DNA from: Chitinophaga horti
Lineage (GTDB): Bacteria > Bacteroidota > Bacteroidia > Chitinophagales > Chitinophagaceae
Length of the DNA stretch: 64,000 bases
NCBI RefSeq assembly: GCF_022867795.2
Contig: NZ_CP107006.1
Span: forward strand, 4,774,001-4,838,000
Reading direction: 5' to 3'
Each line of letters starts with the position of its first letter. Position 1 is the stretch's first letter. A model generated the notes under the pieces. It was not told the DNA's origin, ran no database searches, and worked only from the letters and a program-made list of their open reading frames with translations. Positions 54,347 to 63,897 of this stretch are shown here, piece after piece. A program made the position numbers and the translations under genes.

Positions 54347-54611
54347 CAAAGTTGACAATTTATAGGTTGTACCGGGGCAATATTAAGACAAATTGCATAA
54401 AAAATGGATATATATGACATAAAATTGCAATGATTTAATACAAAACCGCCCTCAACCGTGCCATAAACGGATGGGTTACAGCCCGTTACGGCAAGATGTT
54501 AAAAACCCGTAAAATTTCCACATTTGGGGTTTGGGAACCAGCTTTTACTCCCCTTTTCAGCCCCCGTTGTGTCACTCCCTTCAACGGCAACACGCTCCTC
54601 AGCTTTAAAAG
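54347..54611. other. Intergenic region with dispersed repeat, no gene
   Basis: About 265 bp between the glucosaminidase start and the aspS terminator. AT-rich DNA with likely minus-strand promoter sequence near 54365-54430, followed by copy A of a 44-bp dispersed repeat. I see no coding sequence. Confidence 0.5.
54538..54581 (+). repeat. 44-bp dispersed repeat, copy A
   Basis: 39 of 44 positions match the reverse complement of 63794-63837, with a 22-bp exact core at 54556-54577 starting TTCAGCCCCCGTTGTG. It lies just past the aspS terminator on the aspS-downstream side. No coding potential seen. Confidence 0.8.
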
Positions 54612-54643
54612 AAAAAAGCGGGCTAACCCGAAGGCGCCCGCTT
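54612..54643 (-). terminator. aspS terminator
   Basis: AAAGCGGGC / GCCCGCTTT stem (54615-54623, 54635-54643), followed by T-rich sequence in transcript sense; 22 bp past the aspS stop. Confidence 0.8.
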
Positions 54644-54664
54644 TCATATGTACTTATTACCCTA

Positions 54665-56416
54665 TTATTTCTTCAAAATGAGCTTCAGCTCGTCCAGCTG
54701 CGGCTGGTCGATTTCGCTCGGAGCGTCCAGCATTACATCGCGGCCAGAGTTGTTTTTCGGGAAGGCGATGAAGTCGCGGATGCTTTCGCTGCCGCCCAGC
54801 AGGGAGCAAAGGCGGTCGAAGCCGAAGGCAATACCACCATGCGGAGGTGCACCGTATTCGAATGCCCCCAGAAGGAAGCCGAACTTGTGGTTCGCCTCAT
54901 CAGGCGTCATACCCAGGGCGGCAAACATCTTTTCCTGCAGTTCGCGCTGGAAAATACGGATAGAACCGCCACCAATCTCGGTACCGTTCAATACGATATC
55001 GTATGCGTTGGCTTTAATATCGGCATATTTGCTCAGGTCGTTCATCCACTCGATATGCTCCGGTTTAGGAGATGTGAACGGGTGGTGACGCGCTACCCAG
55101 CGATTTTCTTCTTCCGCGTACTCAAACAGCGGGAAATCGATCACCCACAGGGGTTTGAACACGTTTTTATCACGCAGGCCCAGGCGTTCGCCCATTTCCA
55201 GGCGCAGTTCGCTCATGGCTTTACGGGTACGCTCTTCTTTACCGGCCAGTACCAGTATCAGGTCGCCGGGTTGGGCGTTGGCCAGTTCTACGAAACCTTT
55301 CAGTTTGCTTTCGTCAAAAAACTTGTCTACAGAGCTTTTCAGCGAACCGTCGGCACCGTAGCGGATATAAATCAGGCCGCTCATGCCGATCTGCGGGCGT
55401 TTCACCCAATCAGTAAGTTCGTCCAGTTGTTTGCGGGTGTACTCTGCGCAACCTTTCGCGGCGATCGCTACTACCAGTTCCGCATCGTCGAACACTTTAA
55501 AGCCGTTGCCTTGCGCAGCAGCCGTAAAGTCTACCAGTTTCATCTCGAAACGGATGTCTGGTTTATCGTTACCGTAGTATTTCATGGCATCGTCCCAGGT
55601 CATGCGCGGGAACGCTTCGTTAAACTCGATGCCTTTAATTTCTTTGAAGATGAATTTGGTCATTCCCTCAAACGTGTTGAGGATGTCCTCCTGCTCTACG
55701 AAGCTCATTTCGCAGTCGATCTGCGTGAACTCCGGCTGCCTGTCCGCACGCAAGTCCTCGTCACGGAAGCATTTTACTACCTGGTAGTAGCGGTCGTACC
55801 CGCTCACCATCAGCAGTTGCTTAAACGTTTGCGGGCTTTGTGGCAGGGCGTAGAACTGGTTATCGTTCATACGGCTGGGTACTACGAAGTCGCGCGCACC
55901 TTCCGGGGTCGATTTGATGAGGAAGGGCGTTTCAATATCCATAAAACCTTTGGTATCGAGGAAGTTGCGGGCAGCGCGGTTAACGCGGTAGCGCAGTTCC
56001 AGGTTTTGTTTTACGGCATTACGGCGTAAGTCGAGGTAGCGGTATTTCATGCGCAGCTCGTCACCGCCGTCGGTATCGTCCTGTATAGTGAAGGGGGGCG
56101 TTTTGGCGCCGTTAAGTATAGTCAGTTCGGAAACGCTGATCTCGATATCGCCGGTAGGCATGTTCGGGTTTTTGGCGGCACGTTCGGTTACGTTACCTTT
56201 CACCTGTATTACGAACTCGCGGCCCAGGGGCTGTTCTTCCAGCTGCTGCACGAGGTTTTCGCCCATCAGCAGCTGCGTAACACCGTACCGGTCGCGTAGG
56301 TCAACGAATAAAATGGTTTTGCTGATCCTCCTGGTAGTTTGTACCCAGCCGGCCAGCGAAACCTGCTGACCAACGTGCTCCATGCGCAATTCTCCGCAAG
56401 TGTGCGATCTATACAT
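54665..56416 (-). CDS. aspS: Aspartyl-tRNA synthetase
   Basis: Charges tRNA-Asp; class II enzyme. 583 residues: N-terminal OB-fold anticodon-binding domain (~1-110, [12 protein letters not shown]), class II motif 1 around [16 protein letters not shown], motif 2 with [18 protein letters not shown] (~215-232), a bacterial GAD insert (~290-420), and motif 3 GIAFGFDRL (~530). The bacterial-type length and GAD insert show AspRS rather than the short archaeal form. Confidence 0.98.
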   Translation of the reverse strand: MYRSHTCGELRMEHVGQQVSLAGWVQTTRRISKTILFVDLRDRYGVTQLLMGENLVQQLEEQPLGREFVIQVKGNVTERAAKNPNMPTGDIEISVSELTILNGAKTPPFTIQDDTDGGDELRMKYRYLDLRRNAVKQNLELRYRVNRAARNFLDTKGFMDIETPFLIKSTPEGARDFVVPSRMNDNQFYALPQSPQTFKQLLMVSGYDRYYQVVKCFRDEDLRADRQPEFTQIDCEMSFVEQEDILNTFEGMTKFIFKEIKGIEFNEAFPRMTWDDAMKYYGNDKPDIRFEMKLVDFTAAAQGNGFKVFDDAELVVAIAAKGCAEYTRKQLDELTDWVKRPQIGMSGLIYIRYGADGSLKSSVDKFFDESKLKGFVELANAQPGDLILVLAGKEERTRKAMSELRLEMGERLGLRDKNVFKPLWVIDFPLFEYAEEENRWVARHHPFTSPKPEHIEWMNDLSKYADIKANAYDIVLNGTEIGGGSIRIFQRELQEKMFAALGMTPDEANHKFGFLLGAFEYGAPPHGGIAFGFDRLCSLLGGSESIRDFIAFPKNNSGRDVMLDAPSEIDQPQLDELKLILKK

Positions 56417-56471
56417 ATCTTTTGATTGTTCCGTTTTAATATCTGTACTGGCGGCGGGGCCGTCAGGGCGT

Positions 56472-56479
56472 CAAATATA
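56472..56479 (-). promoter_or_regulatory. -7 box of aspS
   Basis: Minus-strand TATATTTG matches TAnnTTTG, 56 bp before the aspS ATG and 24 bp past the preceding oxidoreductase stop. Confidence 0.5.
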
Positions 56480-56502
56480 CGGTATGCCCTTCTTAATTTC
56501 TA

Positions 56503-57552
56503 TCAGGGGGCGTTAAAATACCGTTTAATATCTGTTTCAGGCAGCATGGGCGTCTCTTTCACCAGGTTTTGCGCAAACAACCAAGCCAGGTAAGGCGCCA
56601 GGGAGCAGCCTTTCGTACCCAAACCATTGAGTACCCCCAGTTGCGGCACCGTTGGATGCAGACCAACCGCAGGACGGCGGTTCTTCGTACTGGGACGAAT
56701 GGCCGCTACATGGTCTTCCACGGTGAAAGGCACCTTCAGCAGCTCCTGCAGGGAGCTTTCCAGCTCTTTACGCTGATTGTCGCCCGGGGTGGCATCTTCA
56801 AAATCCCAGTCGAAGTTGGAGCCCGCCCAGTAGAGGTCGTTGCCCTGGGGTACCAGCGTAATGCTCTTTTTCACGATCTGCTGGTTGTCGAGGCCGGGTG
56901 CTTTGATCAGCAGCGCCTCTCCTTTGTTGAGCAGGAACTGTATCTCGTTGAGGTAATAGTTGTCGGCAATATCGGCGCCTTCGCAGAAGATCACGTAATT
57001 GGCCGTAATGTCTTTATACTTCAGGCAGTCGCCGTCCATAGCCAGCTGCATCACGTCTACTTTTTCTTCGTGCAGGCAGCCCAGGCTTTTCAGGTGCTGG
57101 CGCCAGGCGGGCAGCAGGGCGCCCAGGTTTACGGTAGCTCCCTGTACCCTGGCAGTACCCAGTGGCTGGTGAAACAAGTGTTCCGTATCGGCATCCGCAG
57201 CCGTCTTGAAGTAAGCGTTTTGCGGGGCAGTGTTTTGTCTTTTTACGAAGGCATCGCGCATTTGCTCCGATGGCCATACGTGCAGGATATCGCGCTCGGT
57301 AAAGCAACTGATGCCGAGGCTTTTTTCCATTTTACGGTAAGTTTCCAGCGCAAAAGGGTAAAATGTATCGTACATCCACGCCAGCTCGAACTTGCGGCCC
57401 GATACCGGGTTAATGATGCCCGCCGCTACGCGCGAGGAGCTGTTCGGCTTCTCCACGTCAAATACCTGTACGCTTTTGCCTTCCTGCAGCAGGAACCAGC
57501 TGAGCATGGTGCCTGCAATACCTTGTCCTACAATGATAAAATCGGTTTGCAT
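56503..57552 (-). CDS. FAD-dependent oxidoreductase, DAO (glycine/D-amino acid oxidase) family
   Basis: Flavoprotein oxidising an amine or related substrate; substrate unknown. 349 residues from ATG 57552, where the Rossmann motif begins at once (FIIVGQGIAGT, GxGxxG 9-14); a longer in-frame extension overlaps the neighbouring terminator and looks non-coding. DAO features: SSRVAAGIINPVSG after the first helix, the substrate-domain stretch NEIQFLLNKGEALLI, and the C-terminal FAD contact GVLNGLGTKGCSLAP. It sits between aspS and a large A2M gene with its own terminator, so no pathway is indicated. Confidence 0.88.
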   Translation of the reverse strand: MQTDFIIVGQGIAGTMLSWFLLQEGKSVQVFDVEKPNSSSRVAAGIINPVSGRKFELAWMYDTFYPFALETYRKMEKSLGISCFTERDILHVWPSEQMRDAFVKRQNTAPQNAYFKTAADADTEHLFHQPLGTARVQGATVNLGALLPAWRQHLKSLGCLHEEKVDVMQLAMDGDCLKYKDITANYVIFCEGADIADNYYLNEIQFLLNKGEALLIKAPGLDNQQIVKKSITLVPQGNDLYWAGSNFDWDFEDATPGDNQRKELESSLQELLKVPFTVEDHVAAIRPSTKNRRPAVGLHPTVPQLGVLNGLGTKGCSLAPYLAWLFAQNLVKETPMLPETDIKRYFNAP

Positions 57553-57580
57553 CCGGCAAAGGTGAGAAATTCTGCCAAGA

Positions 57581-57611
57581 AAAAGAACGGCCGGGCTCCT
57601 CGCCCGGCCGT
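57581..57611 (-). terminator. Terminator of the large A2M gene
   Basis: ACGGCCGGGC / GCCCGGCCGT, a perfect 10-bp stem with loop of 5, then TTCTTTTTCTT in transcript sense. Confidence 0.85.
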
Positions 57612-57625
57612 AATGATAAGTTTGT

Positions 57626-60600
57626 TTATTCGGTAACCCGCACCTTTTCCCCGTCACTATGCGCACTAAACTCCGGCGCGTACATGCATTGCAGGGTACT
57701 GATGCCGTTCGAATAACTGCCGGTATGCGTCACGAAAACCGGGTATTCGAACACGTACGTGCCCGGCCGTACAGAAGAAAAGAAGAAATTAGTCGAAGCA
57801 TCCTTAGTGCTTTCATAATACCCGATGCCATCGCGCCAGCGGTAGCCGCTTAATACGTTCACCGGTTCGAAGCAGGCGGCGCGCAGGTCTTTAAGATGCA
57901 GGTATTCCATCTCCTGCTGCACTTTCATGATAATACGTACCGTCACTTTATCGCCCACCTTCAGCGCGTTGCCTTCCGTGATCCTCGTGAGCACGGTACC
58001 TTTACTATCGGTTTGCTGTATGAATAATTCTTTCTCTATTGTAAGCGGTGTGGCACTGGCCGTGATCTTATCCATATCCTGGAAGTACTGCCAGTACAGG
58101 CCGCCCCATGCCGGCTGACCGGTACTGTTCTGCAATTGAATGGTGACCTCTCCCATACCAGGTGTTACCCTTTTACCTTCGAAACGTTTACTGAAATAAC
58201 CGGTGCCGGCTTCCTGCTTTTCATGGCGGGAATCGATGACTTGTTCTCCCAGTTTGATTTGCACGTGCTGGTCTTCATGCATCCAATTGTTGCCGATGAG
58301 CAGGGCATAGCAGGCTTCCGCCGTGGCTTTCGTCGTACTCCAGCTGTTGGTTTGTTTGTTTTTGAGCAGCCAGGTTTTAAGCGCTGTTACGAAAGCACTG
58401 TCCTTCGTCACCACACTGAATGCCTCAATCATCAGGGCTTGTGTTTCCACCGGCGCCTCGTACCAGTAATAACCGCGTGGCTCTTTCCAGTAAGCTCCGT
58501 CAGTAGGTGTTTGCAGCGCATGTTCTTTTACGGATGCCAGTATTTCCTGCGCCGCACGGCTGTCGCCCTCACGGTGTAAAGCCAGTGCTGCCAGCCCTTT
58601 GCCATAGTTGTTGTACCTGCGCCAGTCTTTCTTCACTTGTTTGAAATAATGCTCATACGCAGGTCTACTCGCCGCCGGTATCACCCAATCTTTATAAAAA
58701 CTGCGCATGTATAAATGATACACCATACTGTGATAGCCCTGGATGTTCTTTTTCATCTCCTGCTGGTAACGTTCCAGTATCTGCCGATCGAGATAGCCCA
58801 ATGCATCGTGCATCATCGTTTTGATCGCTTCGTCATTTTCCAGCCCCGTAATGCCCAGCTGCCGCAAGTGCCCGAACCCGGAAACGATATACTGCGTGAT
58901 GTAGTAGCTGCCAGGCATGTCTTTAAACCAGGAGAAAGCACCTTCGCTGGTTTGCATAAATTTCAGCTTCTCTTTAATGGAGTTCATAGAATGCTCCATC
59001 AAAGACAAATCGAACAACAAGGCCAGTCGGTGGCGTTGTTCCACTTCGTTCTTCGCATCTAGCACCCAGGGCGTTTCTTCCAGTAAGGCCGATTTCAGCT
59101 CCTCGTTTATTTCCAGCTTACTCGTCATACCCATTGTATCAGCCTGCCATTGCCCGAATACCGCCTTGATGCGAGGTGTCCTGTTTACCAGGTGTGCGCC
59201 GATCGCGTTGGCGTAAAGACGGTTGAAGGTTTGCTCGGAGCAATCGTAAGGATATTCCATCAGGTAGGGCAGTGACTTAACAGCGTCCCACACCGGGTTG
59301 GCGTTAAACGCCACTGTTACGGCATGATGTTGTAATCCTTCGATGGTATCGCTGTGTAGCAGCTTTTCCATTTTGAAAGTGACAGGGTTGTCGCCCTGTA
59401 CGGGCAGCGGCATTGTTTCCGTGACCAGGATGCGGTTACTGAGGACAGGCAGCGCATTTTCCTCCCCATCGCTGAAGTCGCCCGCTTCCGCCACTACCCG
59501 GTATACCAGCGCATCATTATACCCGAAAGGTATCTGCAACGGGAAACTCACCACAGTGCTTTGCTGCGGCTTCACGGTAAAATGCTGTACCGGAAAAACA
59601 TTCTGGAACCAGCCATCTACGGGTTGCATGGTAGCGGCATTCAGTAACTCCAGGCGTGCCTGTCCGATAAGTTCTTTATTCGCCAGGCTGATGATCTTCG
59701 CCGTTAATTCTATCTTATCTCCCTCACGCAGGAAACGTGGCGCGTTAGGTTGTACCATCAGCGTTTTTTGCGTTACCACGCTGGCTTCTGTGTAACCCGT
59801 CTGCATATCCTTCGTATGTGCCATGGCCATAAAGCGCCATTTGGTGAGCGCCTCCGGCGTGGTGAAACTGAAGGTGATGCTTCCCTTTGCGTCTGTTTTT
59901 AGTTGTGGGAGGAAGAATGCGGTTTCCTGGAGGTTGCGGCGGATCAACGCGGCAGCTGATACCGGGCCAGCACCAGGCGGCGGTGGTGGCGGCACACGGC
60001 CCGGCAAGGGGAGGCGATTGGGAGGAATTAGTTCGTTATAAACATAATCCAGGTTGTCCCCAGGCAGTTGGATTCCACTTTGCCCCCTGATCATCATTTT
60101 ACTTTCCGAGCCTGTCATCGACACTTTCTTTTGCGAACCATATCCCTTAATCTCCACCGCTTTCAGGCTATCACTTGCCGTGGGCTTCGGCATGCCATAA
60201 CGGTTATTATTGATACGACCGCCCGCAATACCCTGGTATTGCCAGCCGAACCAGTTCAGCCGGGCGTCATCGAAAGACTTTAAGACATCGTAAGCCTTCG
60301 CAGCCCGATGTGAGTTGATGCTTTGCGCCGTCCGGAAAGCGTCGCCTGTCCAGTTACGATAGTTAAGGCTTTGTGTATTAAAAAATTCCGGCGTCTGCCA
60401 TTGATGCGGATGTAGTTGATCAAGCGACGCATCGTACATGGCAGCCAACATTTCTGCAGCAGCCTTCTGTTTTTTTTCATCACGCACCTGTATTTGCCAG
60501 GTTTGTTTTTCGCCGGGCTCCAGTTTATTGCGGAAAGTAGCCAACTGAAGATCAAGCATCGTATTTTCCCATCGCACGGAAATATGTCGAGACTGCCTGT

Positions 60601-63600
60601 AGAAGCGGTTATCTTTTACCATCAGGTACTCTATCGCCAGCCCCTCGTGATCCTCATCTGTTAACCTGAAATCGCTGTGCTTCTTTTCCTGCGAAAGCGG
60701 CAGCCAGCTGTACGAATCTTTCCCGTGGCGTGTGACCACCTGCATTACGTTAGCCCCGGTCGCAGACGTACCGACCATCGTGGTCACGGTTCGACCAGGC
60801 TTACCCGTTTTTGCGATTTGGGGCGCCCATAAGTAAGTGGGCACCGCGAAGGATTTTTTACGCACATCTTCCAGGTGTGTCGTGGTTTTCTGGTAAATAG
60901 AATCACCACGAGCATCTACACCGGCGATCTCGAACAGGTACACGCCGTCCTCCCAATTTTTTACGTTTAATTTGATAATACCATCAACACTATCTAGATG
61001 TTGGCTCCATACCTGTGCGGCACGCGGCCATCCCTCCTCTGAAAAGGCTTCTTTATAATGATCACGTGGAAAATACTTTTCAAATTCCTCCTCCGACATC
61101 ACAAACTGATCGGGCACTGACCATCGGCGATCGCGTTTTAATTTCGCGGGTGGTTGCAGTCGCGTAGCCCGAATCGTAACCGGCGCAGGTATAGTGTAGT
61201 GAGAAAGGTTTTTCGTAGTCGGCCATATTGATATTGAATCCCGGTTATTTATAGTTACACTGATATTTCCGAACACGCCTCTATTTCCGGCAAATACATA
61301 ATGATTTGCCTCCCTGGTTTCCCCGCTACGGTCCGTAACCGATGCTTCCACAATGTTGCTGACCATCGACAAGCTTTCATCGCGACGCGCAGTATCGGTA
61401 GGAAAACGTACATAAAAATGCCCGGCACTATCCGTCGTCGTTTCACCTTTCACGACTAACCGCTCCCGGCTGACAACTTCACGGCCATATATCGCATAAT
61501 CGCTTTGAGGTGTCGTCACTTTGTATTCAACGTGCGCGCCATCTATAACAGCGCCATTCAATGCGGTAGCCGTTCCTTTCACAGTAAGCGTATCACCGGC
61601 GCGGTAATTAATGCGTATCGTATCAAATACAACGGAAAACTTCGGCCGTTTATATTCTTCCACCCTGATGGAATGTATCCTCCCTGTTTCGTCATCATTC
61701 ACCTGGTAGACCCCATTTAACAGCCCCGTCGGTATCCTGAAACTGCCGGTATAACTGCCATAGTCATTTGATGTCACGATGATAGAATCGACTTTATTAC
61801 CATTGGCATCTATTAACGCCAAACGGCTCTTATAGCCCGTTTTCAGTTTATCTTTACCCACCTTCCCAATATTATGTTCCGTTACGATGCCTTTGAAATG
61901 TACCGTCTGTCCGGGACGATAAATACCACGGTCGGTAAAGAACCATATTTTTGTTTCTTTGCGATCAACCCGGGTTGGGACCGGGTACATATAGGATCCT
62001 TCGGCTTTTAACGTATCCCCATCCTTACTGATTTCTATTGTCTGAAAAACGGTCTTGCCAGATGGCATGTTCACCATTCCCTGCGCATTCGTATACAACG
62101 GTGTGCCGGCGTTAATCAGCGATACACGGGCTTCCGGCACTGGTTTACCGCTCTCCCGGTCCACAACGAACAACTGGCTGCTGTTATGAAAATAAGCAAG
62201 GGAAGAAACCGTAATCTCGTGGGAGGCCACAGCACCACTGTCTGGCCGGAATTCTTTATTGGTGGACGCATGTAATATATATTGTCCAACCGGCAAGGCT
62301 TCGATCTTTACTTCTGCTCCATGGTTTTTATAGTCGCCGGGATCAGGTACCGGCTGCGTCCAGGCAGTCGCCACGGGCTGCTCATTCAGTAATTTCCAAT
62401 CTCCCAGGTTAATGAAAGAGCCGCCTGCGTTCAATTGTTTTCTCAGGTCACTGGTGAGTTTGATGACGCGAAAATGTATGTTCCTGGCATTCCTGTACCG
62501 TACGTACGCGAGAAAGGGTTTGCCGGGAATATTAACCCGGTCGGTGTTGAATGAAAGGTGGTCGTTAGTGATGCTCACCACTAAACGCTGACAACTCACC
62601 GCACCGGGCGTGCCTGGATAACGATCAATCGCCTGCCTGCAATAAGCAATCGCCTGCTCTATTTTTGCTTTACGATCACCTGTAGTGGCGGTGTTATAAA
62701 GATGCTCCGCCAGCCGGTGATAAACTTCTCCATGCTCCGGCAGACCGTCATACTCCTTTAACATCCGCTCCAACGCCTGCTGGTAGGGGCTGCGCAGAAT
62801 GGCATCGTTGTTATGCACAAAATCAATACGCGCCAGATCGGCGTGCAGTATCGCTTCGCGGCTTCCTGTCGCCACCTTAAAAGCCAGTACTTGCTGATGC
62901 AACTGCAAGGCTTCATAACCAAGTGTAGAAAGGGTATCAGGATTAGGGAATTTGAATTTAATAAAGGTTGCCACAGGTGCATAACCCGCTGAATCGCGGA
63001 TATAAAAACGAGAACCGGCATTATAGGCAGATACGCCGCCCGAACTATAATATTCCAACGCCCGCGTACTCAGCAGGTCGTACAACGTCGGCTGCAGCTG
63101 CCGCGTGTTTTGCTCACCGTACAGGATAGCGTCATAACGTTTGATGTCCCGCCGTTGCAACATTTGCGGATCGGCCAGGGAGGCGTGATAGGCATTATTT
63201 ATTTCCTGGTGTAACCGGTCAATACCCCAGCTCTCCATACCACCTGTTGTATCCGCCGCTATCCTGGTACGGCTGCGGATATTATAGAGGTTCTGTGTTA
63301 AAAAACGCCACATCACTTCGCCCTTCATACTATACAAAATAGCCCGGGCAGGCGGTTTGGCAGCAGGAATACTTTCATCGATCAGCGCCAGGTAGGGCGC
63401 AAAATCTTCCGGGTCGATGTCGGATTGCATGCGGATTTGCAGCAGCAGGGCTTTCAACCAATTGACTTCGCTGTCATCTTTCAGTGCCTGCTTATAAATG
63501 ATATCGAGTTCTTTTAATGCCGATTGCGGCTGGGACTTTTCATAATATTTATCTACCTCCGCCCAGTGAGCGTCGTAGTTAAATTGTTGGGCCAACAGCT

Positions 63601-63649
63601 GATGGGTAAATAATAAGAGCGTCAGGGATAAAACCAGTCTATGCAACAT
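57626..63649 (-). CDS. Large alpha-2-macroglobulin family protein
   Basis: Exported protein, 2007 residues, with a cleavable signal peptide (LLAQQ, ~21) and no lipobox. Order: helical N-terminal region (~25-370), MG-type domains, MG2 with KIWFFTDRGIYRPGQTVHFKG (~565-585), more MG domains, then a segment with the motif EIKGYGSQKKVSMTGS (1166-1181) and a Pro-rich linker (~1215-1235, PPPPPPG). The A2M domain follows (~1240-1420) and then thioester motif CSEQ (1470-1473 in YPYDCSEQTFNR) with its helical domain. CxEQ is intact, so thioester formation is plausible. Unlike the other A2M here it has no pbpC neighbour. The GYG-QKK motif is usual in SusC-type plugs, not in A2M. Confidence 0.92.
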   Translation of the reverse strand: MLHRLVLSLTLLLFTHQLLAQQFNYDAHWAEVDKYYEKSQPQSALKELDIIYKQALKDDSEVNWLKALLLQIRMQSDIDPEDFAPYLALIDESIPAAKPPARAILYSMKGEVMWRFLTQNLYNIRSRTRIAADTTGGMESWGIDRLHQEINNAYHASLADPQMLQRRDIKRYDAILYGEQNTRQLQPTLYDLLSTRALEYYSSGGVSAYNAGSRFYIRDSAGYAPVATFIKFKFPNPDTLSTLGYEALQLHQQVLAFKVATGSREAILHADLARIDFVHNNDAILRSPYQQALERMLKEYDGLPEHGEVYHRLAEHLYNTATTGDRKAKIEQAIAYCRQAIDRYPGTPGAVSCQRLVVSITNDHLSFNTDRVNIPGKPFLAYVRYRNARNIHFRVIKLTSDLRKQLNAGGSFINLGDWKLLNEQPVATAWTQPVPDPGDYKNHGAEVKIEALPVGQYILHASTNKEFRPDSGAVASHEITVSSLAYFHNSSQLFVVDRESGKPVPEARVSLINAGTPLYTNAQGMVNMPSGKTVFQTIEISKDGDTLKAEGSYMYPVPTRVDRKETKIWFFTDRGIYRPGQTVHFKGIVTEHNIGKVGKDKLKTGYKSRLALIDANGNKVDSIIVTSNDYGSYTGSFRIPTGLLNGVYQVNDDETGRIHSIRVEEYKRPKFSVVFDTIRINYRAGDTLTVKGTATALNGAVIDGAHVEYKVTTPQSDYAIYGREVVSRERLVVKGETTTDSAGHFYVRFPTDTARRDESLSMVSNIVEASVTDRSGETREANHYVFAGNRGVFGNISVTINNRDSISIWPTTKNLSHYTIPAPVTIRATRLQPPAKLKRDRRWSVPDQFVMSEEEFEKYFPRDHYKEAFSEEGWPRAAQVWSQHLDSVDGIIKLNVKNWEDGVYLFEIAGVDARGDSIYQKTTTHLEDVRKKSFAVPTYLWAPQIAKTGKPGRTVTTMVGTSATGANVMQVVTRHGKDSYSWLPLSQEKKHSDFRLTDEDHEGLAIEYLMVKDNRFYRQSRHISVRWENTMLDLQLATFRNKLEPGEKQTWQIQVRDEKKQKAAAEMLAAMYDASLDQLHPHQWQTPEFFNTQSLNYRNWTGDAFRTAQSINSHRAAKAYDVLKSFDDARLNWFGWQYQGIAGGRINNNRYGMPKPTASDSLKAVEIKGYGSQKKVSMTGSESKMMIRGQSGIQLPGDNLDYVYNELIPPNRLPLPGRVPPPPPPGAGPVSAAALIRRNLQETAFFLPQLKTDAKGSITFSFTTPEALTKWRFMAMAHTKDMQTGYTEASVVTQKTLMVQPNAPRFLREGDKIELTAKIISLANKELIGQARLELLNAATMQPVDGWFQNVFPVQHFTVKPQQSTVVSFPLQIPFGYNDALVYRVVAEAGDFSDGEENALPVLSNRILVTETMPLPVQGDNPVTFKMEKLLHSDTIEGLQHHAVTVAFNANPVWDAVKSLPYLMEYPYDCSEQTFNRLYANAIGAHLVNRTPRIKAVFGQWQADTMGMTSKLEINEELKSALLEETPWVLDAKNEVEQRHRLALLFDLSLMEHSMNSIKEKLKFMQTSEGAFSWFKDMPGSYYITQYIVSGFGHLRQLGITGLENDEAIKTMMHDALGYLDRQILERYQQEMKKNIQGYHSMVYHLYMRSFYKDWVIPAASRPAYEHYFKQVKKDWRRYNNYGKGLAALALHREGDSRAAQEILASVKEHALQTPTDGAYWKEPRGYYWYEAPVETQALMIEAFSVVTKDSAFVTALKTWLLKNKQTNSWSTTKATAEACYALLIGNNWMHEDQHVQIKLGEQVIDSRHEKQEAGTGYFSKRFEGKRVTPGMGEVTIQLQNSTGQPAWGGLYWQYFQDMDKITASATPLTIEKELFIQQTDSKGTVLTRITEGNALKVGDKVTVRIIMKVQQEMEYLHLKDLRAACFEPVNVLSGYRWRDGIGYYESTKDASTNFFFSSVRPGTYVFEYPVFVTHTGSYSNGISTLQCMYAPEFSAHSDGEKVRVTE

Positions 63650-63793
63650 ATGGGTTACGTTTATTCGGTTAAGTTAAGGTTTTAAGGGAATAATCAATAC
63701 TACCAAAAGCGAAGACTGAACACGAGATTGGCTTTATTCATTACCAATGACGAGCAGGAAAACTGCTTATGACGAATAGCGTGGTGAAAGCAC

Positions 63794-63837
63794 AAGTGAG
63801 TGACACAACGGGGGCTGAAGGGAGGAGAAAAAGCTGG
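63794..63837 (-). repeat. 44-bp dispersed repeat, copy B
   Basis: Reverse complement of copy A at 54538-54581 with 39/44 identity and a 22-bp exact core at 63798-63819. It lies between the start of the A2M gene and the terminator of the gene at the right edge. Confidence 0.8.
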
Positions 63838-63842
63838 CTAAC

Positions 63843-63878
63843 AAAAAAAGAGAGGCGCATAAAGCACCTCTCTCACCA
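63843..63878 (-). terminator. Terminator of the right-edge gene
   Basis: GAGAGG-rich stem (GAGAGGCGC / GCACCTCTC) with a 5-nt loop, then T7 in transcript sense, about 25 bp past the stop at 63898. Confidence 0.8.
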
Positions 63879-63897
63879 TATTAAAAAGAAGATAAAA

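Noticed and set aside
54524-56029. 501-codon open frame on the plus strand opposite aspS
   Set aside because: It mirrors the codon structure of aspS, which is a full-length, unmistakable gene. Its translation has no recognisable domain and runs through the aspS terminator.
56569-57636. 355-codon open frame opposite the FAD-dependent oxidoreductase
   Set aside because: The minus-strand protein has a clear Rossmann motif and family layout; the antisense frame does not.
57553-57666. Upstream extension of the DAO-family oxidoreductase
   Set aside because: It would run through the terminator and 3' end of the large A2M gene; the Rossmann fold begins right after the ATG at 57552.
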